This document shows positions 27,937-36,538 of a stretch of DNA of 64,000 nt, piece after piece (position 1 is the first letter of the stretch; each line of letters starts with the position of its first letter). Source of the stretch: QZKY01 sp963666295 (GTDB lineage Bacteria; Pseudomonadota; Gammaproteobacteria; Burkholderiales; Burkholderiaceae_D); NCBI GenBank assembly GCA_963666295.1, contig OY762707.1, positions 1,736,001 through 1,800,000 on the forward strand, read 5' to 3'. Position numbers and translations under genes: made by a program. A model generated the notes under the pieces. That model did not search any database. It saw nothing but the letters and a program-made list of their open reading frames with translations, and was not told the DNA's origin.

Positions 27937-29904
27937 ATGGAGCGAAGTAGGGAAATGGCGTCAGGCCTGTTTGAGTTTGTCGCACTAAATGGATCGTTGG
28001 AGGCATGTGAGCCGCACACTTCATTTTCAATGAGGTGCCTGTCAGAAAAAAGTACGGCGGATTTGAAAAAAATGGCTGAAATGGCGATTGCAGACATGAA
28101 GAATGCGGCTTTTTATGGCGCAAGCGCGAGCAAAGATCAGGATTTGTTCGGTGCGTTGCTCGACATTATTGAGAGTCGTAGCCTGACGGCGGTTTTTCAA
28201 CCTATTGTTGAAATGCCGACCGGGAATATTGTCGGATATGAGGGCTTGATTCGTGGCCCGGTCGATAGTCCGTTGCACTCTCCTCTCAAACTCTTTGCGG
28301 TGGCACGTGAGCATAACTTGTGTGTGCAGGTGGAGCATCTGTGCCGACGCATCGTGTTGGAGCAGTTTGTTGCGCTTGATTTGCCGGGCAATCTTTTTCT
28401 GAACATTAGCCCCAAAAGCCTGGTGGCGCGCGCGGCGAAGCACGGTGAAACGCTGGCGTACATTCGTAAAATCGGTTTTTGCCCCGAGCGCGTCATCATC
28501 GAATTGACCGAGAGCGATCCAACCTACGATTATGATTTGTTGCGCAAGGCGGCGCTCCATTACCGCAGCATGGGCTTCCAGATCGCCATTGACGATCTGG
28601 GACAGGGTTTTTCCAGCTTGCGCCTGTGGTCCGAGTTGCGCCCCGAGTATGTCAAGGTTGACATGCATTTTGTGAAGTCCATAGACAGTGACCCGATCAA
28701 ACGCCAGTTCGTGCAATCCATACAAGCGATTGCAGCAAAGTCCGGTACGCAGGTGATTGCCGAAGGCATCGAAACGCAGGCGGAATATGCCACGATAAAC
28801 GGTCTGGGTGTTCCGTTTGGGCAGGGCTACCATATTGCGCGCCCGCAGGCGGAGCCGCCAAAAGAAATAGTGGGCCTGCCTATTTCTCAAGGTGGCGAAA
28901 AGGCGTGTGCTGGAAAAGGTTCGCCGGTCTTGAATGGGTGCGTTTGCGTGGAAACTGCGGCACGACTCTTAAAGGTTGTACCGGTGGTTTCGCCAGGCAT
29001 GACGAATAATCAGGTTTTTGACGTTTTTGCCAGCAATCCCAGCCTAAGCAATATTCCTGTTGTGGATAGCGATCAACAACCGGTTGGGTTGATTAACCGT
29101 TCCAAAATGATTGAGTGTTTCGCCCAGCCCTATCAGCGCGAACTGTTTGGTCGTCGCTTATGCCGGCACTTTATGGATGGTGCTCCGCTTGTTGTTGATC
29201 AGGGTACCAGTTTGCAGGATTTGGGGCACATGATGGCCAAGGCAGAGGCGCACCACTTGGCCAACGGTTTCGTTATCACGGGTGATGGCTGTTACCTTGG
29301 CATGGGAACGGGGCATGATTTGATGCGCGAGCTGACGCAGATGCAGATTTTATCCGCACGCCACGCCAATCCGCTGACACAATTGCCGGGCAATGTGCCG
29401 ATCAACGAGCAGATAGACCATATATTGAAGCAGCAAGTGCATTTTCATGTCTGCTATTGCGATCTGGATCACTTCAAGCCGTTCAATGATGCGTTTGGCT
29501 ATAACAAGGGTGACGAAATTATCAAGCTTGCCGCCAAGGTGCTGAGCGAGGAGTGTGATCAGGAGCGTGATTTTATCGGCCATATCGGCGGCGACGATTT
29601 TATGATCCTGTTTTGCTGCGAAGACTGGGAGCAGCGTTGCAATCGGATGATCAATCGCTTTGCGAATGCGGTGCTGGAACATTTTGGCCCGGATGTGCAC
29701 GAGCAAGGCGGCTATTTCAGCGAGGACAGGCAGGGCAAGAAAATATTTCAGTCTCTGGTCAGCCTGTCTCTGGGCGTGACACAGGTCGTTCCCGGAAGGT
29801 TTACATCACATCACCAGATTGCCGAGGCGGCTGCCGAAGCGAAAAAGCAAGCCAAGAAAATTCATGGCAATAGCTTGTTTGTTGAAAGGCGCGGCGTCGC
29901 CTGA
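27937..29904 (+). CDS. EAL-CBS-GGDEF cyclic-di-GMP protein, probable phosphodiesterase
   Basis: Soluble 655-aa protein in the reversed order EAL-CBS pair-GGDEF. The EAL domain keeps its catalytic set: Glu102 in YEGLIRG, Asn in NLFLNISP, Glu in IELTESDP, the Asp pair in IDDLGQGFSSL, Lys in YVKVDM and Glu in IAEGIET, so it is likely an active phosphodiesterase. CBS domains at about 325-460 may bind adenine nucleotides. The cyclase motif is GGDDF at 551-555, with no RxxD site, so cyclase activity is doubtful. ATG 27937 has AGGGTGG 6 nt upstream; TTG 27931 is an alternative. Monocistronic. Confidence 0.9.
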   Translation: MERSREMASGLFEFVALNGSLEACEPHTSFSMRCLSEKSTADLKKMAEMAIADMKNAAFYGASASKDQDLFGALLDIIESRSLTAVFQPIVEMPTGNIVGYEGLIRGPVDSPLHSPLKLFAVAREHNLCVQVEHLCRRIVLEQFVALDLPGNLFLNISPKSLVARAAKHGETLAYIRKIGFCPERVIIELTESDPTYDYDLLRKAALHYRSMGFQIAIDDLGQGFSSLRLWSELRPEYVKVDMHFVKSIDSDPIKRQFVQSIQAIAAKSGTQVIAEGIETQAEYATINGLGVPFGQGYHIARPQAEPPKEIVGLPISQGGEKACAGKGSPVLNGCVCVETAARLLKVVPVVSPGMTNNQVFDVFASNPSLSNIPVVDSDQQPVGLINRSKMIECFAQPYQRELFGRRLCRHFMDGAPLVVDQGTSLQDLGHMMAKAEAHHLANGFVITGDGCYLGMGTGHDLMRELTQMQILSARHANPLTQLPGNVPINEQIDHILKQQVHFHVCYCDLDHFKPFNDAFGYNKGDEIIKLAAKVLSEECDQERDFIGHIGGDDFMILFCCEDWEQRCNRMINRFANAVLEHFGPDVHEQGGYFSEDRQGKKIFQSLVSLSLGVTQVVPGRFTSHHQIAEAAAEAKKQAKKIHGNSLFVERRGVA

Positions 29905-29926
29905 AAAATGTTGACAAGAAAAGGTC

Positions 29927-30136
29927 TTATATCCAGCCCAGCTTTTGCGCCAGATAGTACAGGCCGAAGAACAGGCTGCCCATGATGGCCATGATTAGCA
30001 CGGCAAACAGAATGATTTGCAGGCGTTCGGCGGGCTGCATGTCGCAAGAGCACGCCATTGGCGGAGACGCATCTGGTTGTGAATCATCCTGATAAATGCT
30101 GATTAACGGCATTGCTGACTTTTCTTTTTCTTCCAT
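29927..30136 (-). CDS. Small single-pass membrane protein, unknown
   Basis: A 69-aa ORF with an acidic, Cys-containing N half (MACSCDMQPAERLQ) and one clear C-terminal TM helix (IILFAVLIMAIMGSLFFGLYYL) ending KLGWI. It follows the gapA terminator, so it would need its own promoter. MPLISIYQ at 30112 is an alternative start. The well-formed TM helix and lack of any competing gene argue that it is real, but I do not recognise a family. Confidence 0.5.
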   Translation of the reverse strand: MEEKEKSAMPLISIYQDDSQPDASPPMACSCDMQPAERLQIILFAVLIMAIMGSLFFGLYYLAQKLGWI

Positions 30137-30193
30137 GGCGTCACTTTTTGCGAGAGCTGTTTCTGACGCATGTTAGCATGCGCTTCGCAAACA

Positions 30194-30219
30194 AAGACGC
30201 CCCGATGTCGGGGCGTCTT
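30194..30219 (-). terminator. Terminator after gapA
   Basis: A 12-bp stem (AAGACGCCCCGA / TCGGGGCGTCTT) with a minimal loop, 19 nt after the gapA stop. On the minus strand it continues TTTGTTTG. Confidence 0.85.
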
Positions 30220-30238
30220 GCGTTGGTTCGGTTGCGGC

Positions 30239-31252
30239 TTATTTTGCGTTCATTAAGGCAACGGTGGTGTCCAGCATGCGGTTTGAGAATCCCCACTCAT
30301 TGTCATACCAGGCGAGGATTTTGACCAGCGTGCCGCCGTTCACGCGGGTTTGCGTGGCATCGAAAGTGCTGGAAGCCGGATTGTGGTTGAAGTCGATCGA
30401 AACCAGTGGCGCAGTGTTGTAGTCCAGCACGCCTTTCATCGGGCCTTCAGCAGCCTCCTTCACGATTGCGTTGACTTCTTCAACAGTGGTTTCGCGTGCG
30501 GCGGTAAAGGTCAGGTCAACGGCAGAGACGTTGATGGTTGGCACGCGCATGGCAAAACCATCGAGCTTGCCATTCAGTTCCGGCAGTACCAGGCCAACCG
30601 CAGCAGCGGCGCCGGTGCGGGTTGGGATCATGCTCATCGTGGCAGAGCGCGCACGGCGCAAATCCGTGTGATAAACATCGGTCAGAACCTGATCGTTGGT
30701 ATACGCATGGATCGTGGTCATCAAGCCGGAAATGATGCCAAGCTTGTCATTCAGCGGCTTGACGACAGGTGCCAGACAGTTGGTGGTGCAGGAAGCATTG
30801 GAGATGACGGTGTCCGACGCTTTCAATACATCGTGATTGACACCATAAACAACGGTGGCGTCCACATCATTGCCGCCCGGTGCGGAGATAACGACTTTTT
30901 TTGCGCCGCCAGCCAGGTGGGCAGAGGCGCGCTCTTTGCTCGCAAAGAAGCCGGTGCATTCAAGTACGACATCGACATTCAATTCGCCCCAGGGCAATTC
31001 TGCCGGGTTGCGGTTGGCGAGCACACGAATGCGGTCGCCGTTAACGATCATGTGGTCGCCATCAACGGATACGGTGCCCGGAAATTTGCCATGCGCAGTG
31101 TCATACTGCGTCAGGTGGGCGTTGGTGTTTGCGTCGCCCAGGTCATTGATGGCGACGATTTCGATATCGTGGGTTTTGCCGCCTTCATAGTGGGCACGCA
31201 GGATGTTGCGGCCGATTCGACCATAACCATTGATTGCTACACGGATAGCCAT
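30239..31252 (-). CDS. gapA: Glyceraldehyde-3-phosphate dehydrogenase, type I
   Basis: NAD-dependent glycolytic dehydrogenase, 337 aa. The Rossmann motif INGYGRIGR lies at the N terminus and the catalytic Cys155 in SNASCTTNCLAP. The C terminus WYDNEWGFSNRMLD is typical. It starts 29 nt downstream of tkt on the same strand, so tkt-gapA is an operon joining the pentose phosphate pathway to glycolysis, closed by a strong terminator. Confidence 0.97.
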   Translation of the reverse strand: MAIRVAINGYGRIGRNILRAHYEGGKTHDIEIVAINDLGDANTNAHLTQYDTAHGKFPGTVSVDGDHMIVNGDRIRVLANRNPAELPWGELNVDVVLECTGFFASKERASAHLAGGAKKVVISAPGGNDVDATVVYGVNHDVLKASDTVISNASCTTNCLAPVVKPLNDKLGIISGLMTTIHAYTNDQVLTDVYHTDLRRARSATMSMIPTRTGAAAAVGLVLPELNGKLDGFAMRVPTINVSAVDLTFTAARETTVEEVNAIVKEAAEGPMKGVLDYNTAPLVSIDFNHNPASSTFDATQTRVNGGTLVKILAWYDNEWGFSNRMLDTTVALMNAK

Positions 31253-31281
31253 TATTTACTCCCGATTCTGTCGTTATAAAT

Positions 31282-33276
31282 TTATTTGATAAGTGATTTG
31301 ATCTTGGTAACGGCTGCTTCTGCAGTGATGCCAAAATGCTTGAACAGGACATCGGCCGGTGCCGATTCCCCAAAAGTGTCAATGCCGATGACACCACCTT
31401 CCAGTCCGACGTATTTGTGCCAGCAATCTGTCACGCCAGCTTCGATTGCGACACGCGGCAAGCCTTTGGTCAGCACGCTCTCCTTGTAGGTGACATCCTG
31501 ACGGTCGAACACATCGGTTGACGGCATCGAAACCACGCGTACCGGAATGCCTTCTTCGGCAAGCTGTTCGGCCGCCTGGGTAGCCAGTCCGACTTCCGAG
31601 CCGGTGGCGATCAGGATGGCCTTGGCGCCCGGCGCGTCGCGCAGAACATAACCGCCGCGATTGATTGCCGCAATCTGTTCTTCGGTGCGTTCCATGAACG
31701 GCAAGCCCTGACGCGAGAAAATCAGCGTGGATGGGCCGTTATGGCGTCGCAGGGCATGCGCCCAGGCAACGGCAGATTCCACGGTGTCGCACGGCCGCCA
31801 GTTATCCAGATTCGGAATCAGGCGCAAGCTTGAAACGTGCTCGACCGATTGGTGGGTTGGTCCATCTTCACCCAGACCGATCGAATCATGCGTGAACACA
31901 AATATGGATCGTATTTGCATCAAAGCAGCCATACGCAGGGCATTGCGGCTGTAATCCGAGAAGGTCAGGAAGGTAGCGCCATATGGGATGAAGCCGCCAT
32001 GTAGCGCCAACCCGTTCATGATGGCACTCATGCCAAATTCGCGCACGCCGTAGTTGATGTGGTTCCCTGCCTGATTGGCGCGTACGGGAATGCACTCTTT
32101 CCAGTTGGTCAGGTTTGATCCGGTCAGGTCGGCCGAGCCGCCAATCAGTTCCGGCAGATTGGGTGCGATTGCCTGAATGGCGTTCTGGCTGGCCTTGCGA
32201 GTGGCAATGGTTTCCTGTTTGTTGGTGCAGTCCGCTATGAAATGCCGGACGGTTTCGCTGAAATGATGCGGCAGGTCGCCTTTCATGCGGCGCGCCAGTT
32301 CGGCGGCATCCAGGGGGTAACGTTCCTGATAGGCATGGAATAGCGCGTCCCAGTCGCCTTGGGCCGCTTGCCCAGTGGCTTTGGCATTCCATGCGGTATA
32401 CACGTCGGCTGGCATTTCGAATGGGGGGTGCGTCCAGCCCATGGCTTCACGGGCGGCGGCGATTTCTGCATCGCCCAGCGGTGCGCCATGCACATTGTGC
32501 GTGCCAGCCATATTGGGTGCGCCTTGTCCGATAACGGTAACGCAACGGATCAGCGTTGGCTTGTCGGATTGTTTGGCTTGCGCAATCGCGGCATCAACGG
32601 CATCGACATCGTGACCGTCAACCCCGGAAATGACGTTCCATCCGTAGGCTTCGAAGCGCTTGGTGGTGTCGTCGGTAAACCAGCCTTCGACATGGCCGTC
32701 GATCGAAATGCCGTTATCGTCATACAGCGCGATCAGCTTGTTCAGTTTCCATGTGCCGGCCAGCGCGCAGGCTTCGTGCGAAATGCCTTCCATCAGGCAG
32801 CCATCGCCGAGGAAGACGTAGGTGTAATGGTCGACAACATGGAAGTCCGGCTTATTGAACTGGGCTGCCAAAAGTTTTTCTGCCAGCGCCATGCCGACGG
32901 CATTGGAAATGCCTTGTCCCAGCGGGCCGGTCGTGGTTTCCACGCCGGGGGTTAGGTGCGATTCAGGGTGTCCCGGCGTTTTAGAGTGCATCTGGCGGAA
33001 GTTGATCAGTTCAGCCATCGGCAGGTCGTAGCCGGTCAGGTGCAGCAAGGCATACAGCAGCATGGAGCCGTGGCCGTTGGAGAGCACGAAGCGGTCTCGA
33101 TTCATCCATTTTGGGTTGCCGGGATTGTGGCGAAGGTGTTTCGCCCAGAGCGCAACAGCGATCTCTGCCATTCCCATTGGCATGCCTGGGTGGCCGGATT
33201 TGGCTTTCTGGACAGCATCCATTGCCAATACACGAATGGCATCAGCCATCTTTTTCGTCGGGAGAGTGGTGGTCAT
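31282..33276 (-). CDS. tkt: Transketolase
   Basis: Thiamine-diphosphate enzyme of the pentose phosphate pathway, 664 aa. The start is ATG 33276 (MTTTLPTKKMADAIR); the frame extends to 33324 but the added residues are not family-like. Visible: the N-terminal MDAVQKAKSGHPGMPMG, the ThDP motif GDGCLMEGISHEA and the central HDSIGLGEDGPTHQ. First gene of the tkt-gapA operon. Confidence 0.97.
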   Translation of the reverse strand: MTTTLPTKKMADAIRVLAMDAVQKAKSGHPGMPMGMAEIAVALWAKHLRHNPGNPKWMNRDRFVLSNGHGSMLLYALLHLTGYDLPMAELINFRQMHSKTPGHPESHLTPGVETTTGPLGQGISNAVGMALAEKLLAAQFNKPDFHVVDHYTYVFLGDGCLMEGISHEACALAGTWKLNKLIALYDDNGISIDGHVEGWFTDDTTKRFEAYGWNVISGVDGHDVDAVDAAIAQAKQSDKPTLIRCVTVIGQGAPNMAGTHNVHGAPLGDAEIAAAREAMGWTHPPFEMPADVYTAWNAKATGQAAQGDWDALFHAYQERYPLDAAELARRMKGDLPHHFSETVRHFIADCTNKQETIATRKASQNAIQAIAPNLPELIGGSADLTGSNLTNWKECIPVRANQAGNHINYGVREFGMSAIMNGLALHGGFIPYGATFLTFSDYSRNALRMAALMQIRSIFVFTHDSIGLGEDGPTHQSVEHVSSLRLIPNLDNWRPCDTVESAVAWAHALRRHNGPSTLIFSRQGLPFMERTEEQIAAINRGGYVLRDAPGAKAILIATGSEVGLATQAAEQLAEEGIPVRVVSMPSTDVFDRQDVTYKESVLTKGLPRVAIEAGVTDCWHKYVGLEGGVIGIDTFGESAPADVLFKHFGITAEAAVTKIKSLIK

Positions 33277-33547
33277 AAGCTTCTGTTCGGATAACAATGT
33301 GTGAAATGAAAAACCCACGGGCAAGTCTGTCGCAAACGCGATATTTTACACCAGAGCATTTACCTTGCCGTTAAAATTGGCCTCGATCTTCGTGGTGCAA
33401 AAAAGCGGTTTATGCTTTTTAGCAAGGCAGTTTTTGCTTTTCCTTGTTGTATTCCGTGAGTGCATTGAACATCATCACGTATTCAATCAGAGGGTGGGGT
33501 GAACCACTATGATGATTGTCAAAATGATTGTGGGGACATAAGCAGGG

Positions 33548-34747
33548 ATGCGCACCAGTCAGAAATATCTTGGTAAAACAGGCATGCTGCTCATGTTGGC
33601 GTTTCTTAGTGCCTTTCCGCCACTTTCTACCGATATTTATCTTCCCGCACTGCCGGATATGATGACGATCCTGCATACAACGCAAGCGATGACTAATTTG
33701 AGCTTGAGTCTGTTTTTTGTTTTTTATGCGTGTGGCCTTTTGGTTTGGGGCCCGCTCAGTGAAAAATATGGTCGAAAGCCGATTCTGCTTTGTGGGCTGT
33801 TTATTTATATTTTGGCCAGCGCCGGCTGCGCAAGTGCGAATACAGTGCACTACCTCATCGCGGGGCGGATATTGCAAGCGATTGGCGGAAGTGCCGCTAC
33901 AGCCGTAGCAACGGCGCTGGTCAAGGATACCTACGATGGTACAGAGCGTGCCCGCGTGCTGGCGATCATCATGTCGATGGTCATTATTGCACCTATCGTG
34001 GCACCGCTGATTGGTGCCGGATTGCTCAAATATGCGTCCTGGCGCGTGATCTTCATTATTCTGATGGCCATCGGCTGCGTGGCATTTTTGTTGACGTTTC
34101 TGTTGCAGGAGACGGTGACCGAGCCGTTTGAGCAATCATTCTGGTACGCATTAAGTCGTCCGGTTACGGTTCTTGGTAATCGCAGTCTTTCAATTCTTCT
34201 GGTGTTGTTTTCGTTAACCATGCTGACCTTGATGGCCTACCTTGCTTCAGCGTCTTACATATATATCAGGCGGTTTGGCATTAACGAGCAGGTGTTCAGC
34301 CTGTTCTTCGCCTTCAACGCATTTTGTGCCATGTTTGGCCCGATGATTTATCTGAAGCTGGCCAGATGGTTGAGCACCAGTTTTGTCGTTGCGGCTTGTT
34401 TTGCTGGCGTGTTTCTGGGCGGTCTCTGGGTTATGGCGTTCGGTCATTTGTCGCCATATTTTTTTGCCAGTGGCGTTGCGCTGGTGACGGTTGCCAGCAC
34501 CATCATGCGCCCACCCGGAGCCAACCTCATTCTGGAACAACATGAGGGCGATACCGGTTCGGTTTCTTCGCTGATCAATTTTTCTGCCATGCTGGTCGGC
34601 AGTGTCGGGATGTTTATGATCTCGCTGGATTGGTCGGATCAGATACAGATGCTGGGCCTGCTTGAAGCCGGCGTGGGACTTTCCGGCTTTTGTTTGTGGA
34701 TGTATGTCAGAAACAAACCGTATATTATTTATGGTGCCATGAAATAG
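33548..34747 (+). CDS. Bcr/CflA-type MFS multidrug efflux transporter
   Basis: Inner-membrane drug:proton antiporter of the DHA1 group, 399 aa with about 12 hydrophobic segments. Family marks include the N-terminal FPPLSTDIYLPALP and the loop-2/3 motif GPLSEKYGRKPIL. Substrate cannot be told. rsmE starts 35 nt after its stop, so the two may share a transcript. Confidence 0.88.
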   Translation: MRTSQKYLGKTGMLLMLAFLSAFPPLSTDIYLPALPDMMTILHTTQAMTNLSLSLFFVFYACGLLVWGPLSEKYGRKPILLCGLFIYILASAGCASANTVHYLIAGRILQAIGGSAATAVATALVKDTYDGTERARVLAIIMSMVIIAPIVAPLIGAGLLKYASWRVIFIILMAIGCVAFLLTFLLQETVTEPFEQSFWYALSRPVTVLGNRSLSILLVLFSLTMLTLMAYLASASYIYIRRFGINEQVFSLFFAFNAFCAMFGPMIYLKLARWLSTSFVVAACFAGVFLGGLWVMAFGHLSPYFFASGVALVTVASTIMRPPGANLILEQHEGDTGSVSSLINFSAMLVGSVGMFMISLDWSDQIQMLGLLEAGVGLSGFCLWMYVRNKPYIIYGAMK

Positions 34748-34782
34748 CGATTGTCCGTCCAGTATCTTTTTTGTTGGAACCT

Positions 34783-35508
34783 ATGCAGCGTTTTTATCTT
34801 CCTGAGCCTTTGTCCATTGGCATGCGGGTGGTCTTGCCGCCCGACGTGGCCCATCACTTGCGTGTGCTTCGATTGTCAATCGGCGATGAGGTAACCCTCT
34901 TTAATGGAGGCGGAGGGGAGTTCGCGGCTACGTTGACAGAAATTGAAAAAAAGCACGCGGTTGCATTGATCAAAAGCTTTTCGCCGCGTGACGTTGAGCC
35001 GCCTTTTTCCATCACATTGGCACAAGCCCTGCCGGAAGGTGCCAAGATGGACTGGGTTATTGAAAAGGCGGTCGAACTCGGTGTGGCGGGCATTCAGCCT
35101 TTGGCGGCGCAGCGCAGCGTCGTGCGCTTGAGCGAGGAGCGCGCTAAAAAACGTCATGCGCATTGGGAAGCTATTGTGGCGTCGGCATCCAGGCAGTGCG
35201 GCCGGAACCGATTGTTGGATGTGGCGCCACTCGTCAGTTTTAATGACTGGATTGGGCAACCGACCGAGCAGCCGCGCATCTTGTTTAGTCTGGACGCGAC
35301 GCAGCTTTTGTCGGACTGGGCGAAAACGCATGTGCCGCAGGATGTAACCATCATGATTGGGCCAGAAGGCGGTTTTTCGCCGCAGGAAGAAGCAATGGCA
35401 CAAAAACAGGGGGCGATTGCGCTGTCACTCGGAAAGCGCGTGTTGCGTACCGAGACCGCTGGTATTGCTGCCATGGCTGCACTGAGTGCGGTGTGGGGTG
35501 AGATGTGA
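34783..35508 (+). CDS. rsmE: 16S rRNA (uracil1498-N3)-methyltransferase
   Basis: SPOUT-class methyltransferase that modifies U1498 of 16S rRNA. The start is ATG 34783 (MQRFYLPEPL), preceded by TTGGAA; upstream codons overlap the MFS gene and are not family-like. The 241-aa length fits. It has the C-terminal knot motifs IGPEGGFSPQEE and LGKRVLRTETA. It ends 6 nt from the convergent yaeQ stop. Confidence 0.94.
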   Translation: MQRFYLPEPLSIGMRVVLPPDVAHHLRVLRLSIGDEVTLFNGGGGEFAATLTEIEKKHAVALIKSFSPRDVEPPFSITLAQALPEGAKMDWVIEKAVELGVAGIQPLAAQRSVVRLSEERAKKRHAHWEAIVASASRQCGRNRLLDVAPLVSFNDWIGQPTEQPRILFSLDATQLLSDWAKTHVPQDVTIMIGPEGGFSPQEEAMAQKQGAIALSLGKRVLRTETAGIAAMAALSAVWGEM

Positions 35509-35514
35509 TTCTCG

Positions 35515-36060
35515 TTAATTAGTCGGTTGTTTTTTGATGTCCGGCGCAATCTGCACGATTTCCTGCCCGTTGGTCCATATCAATTGCCCATCCTGAATCA
35601 TGCATTGAATTTGCATGGAGCGCTGAACCAGTTGGGCCAGCGCTTCCGTGCCATCGGCAGGAAGTTTAACCACGGTCAGGTTCCTGGTGCGCGTCAGCTT
35701 GTTGCTTACCTGGTTCCACCAGATGTCGGCGCTGCTACCATAGTTGTAAACATAAACCTGTTCGGCGCGCCCGCATGCCTTGAGTAGGCGTTTTTCATCT
35801 GGCTGGCCGACTTCAATCCAGAGATCTATTGCATCCGTATAGTCTTTTTGCCATAAATCAGGCTCATTCTGATCGGATAGCCCGGAGCAAAAGCTCAATG
35901 CTTCGTCAGCATGACGTGCAAAAGCCAACAGCCGTACCATCATGCGTTCATCGGTCTCCGATGGGTGTCTCGCCAGGGTCAGCGAGTGTGATTGATAATA
36001 GCCGCGGTCGATATCCGAAACTTGAAGATTGGCTTTGAAGATGGTTGCTTTGAGCGCCAT
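35515..36060 (-). CDS. yaeQ: YaeQ family protein
   Basis: A 181-aa protein matching YaeQ: MALKATIFKANLQVSDIDRGYYQSHSLT and the central DAIDLWIEVGQPDEKRLLKACGRA. Structural work on the family shows a PD-(D/E)XK nuclease-like fold; activity and role are unclear. The D..IEVG..D.KR block is the nuclease-like core. It is convergent with rsmE. Upstream lies the long AT-rich region ahead of pflB. Confidence 0.9.
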   Translation of the reverse strand: MALKATIFKANLQVSDIDRGYYQSHSLTLARHPSETDERMMVRLLAFARHADEALSFCSGLSDQNEPDLWQKDYTDAIDLWIEVGQPDEKRLLKACGRAEQVYVYNYGSSADIWWNQVSNKLTRTRNLTVVKLPADGTEALAQLVQRSMQIQCMIQDGQLIWTNGQEIVQIAPDIKKQPTN

Positions 36061-36538
36061 GAAAGGCCTTTTGGTATGAGAAATGTTGTTTTTTTGGCTC
36101 TTGGAGAATTTTTTTTGATTTATTTAAAAATATTTTTTGGCATGTTAGCGCGCCTTTGCCCCAAGGTGAAGAAGGATTTCGGGCTATTTTCAATGTCGTT
36201 CCGGTGCGCCCCTACAATTTTCACTTTTTACTTTTATAGAAAGGTGAAGTTACTTTTCTGTTTTATATGAAAAAAAATGATTGACTCGAAGGGTCAATTC
36301 AAATATTTTTCACCCATACAAAGAATTTTGTCATAAGTAGTTTTTATTTTTTATATTAGGTTTTTAATCCAAGATAGTGCTGTTACAAGCTACAAGCACT
36401 CATTAATCTGTGTTTGCCGCAAATTACTGAAGTCCTACCCAGACGTAAGCTTTTTTGCGCGGCACTGTGTAAAATGCAAATAACTGTAGCCTTATCCAGG
36501 TGAAGGTCTTTTTGCATAACACTCAAAAGGTGAAGTAT
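36061..36538 (+). promoter_or_regulatory. AT-rich regulatory region upstream of pflB
   Basis: A 478-nt gene-free stretch, much richer in A/T than its surroundings. The clearest element is an inverted repeat ATTGAC-N7-GTCAAT at 36280-36298, which resembles but does not match the FNR dyad (TTGAT-N4-ATCAA). AAGGTGAAG-like words recur at about 36162, 36241, 36499 and 36528, the last being the pflB ribosome binding site. Anaerobic control by an FNR/ANR homologue is plausible because pfl is oxygen-sensitive, but I cannot place a convincing site. Confidence 0.4.

Noticed and set aside
36280..36298. FNR site upstream of pflB
   Set aside because: The inverted repeat has a 7-nt spacer and TTGAC/GTCAA half-sites instead of TTGAT-N4-ATCAA; kept only as an unassigned repeat.
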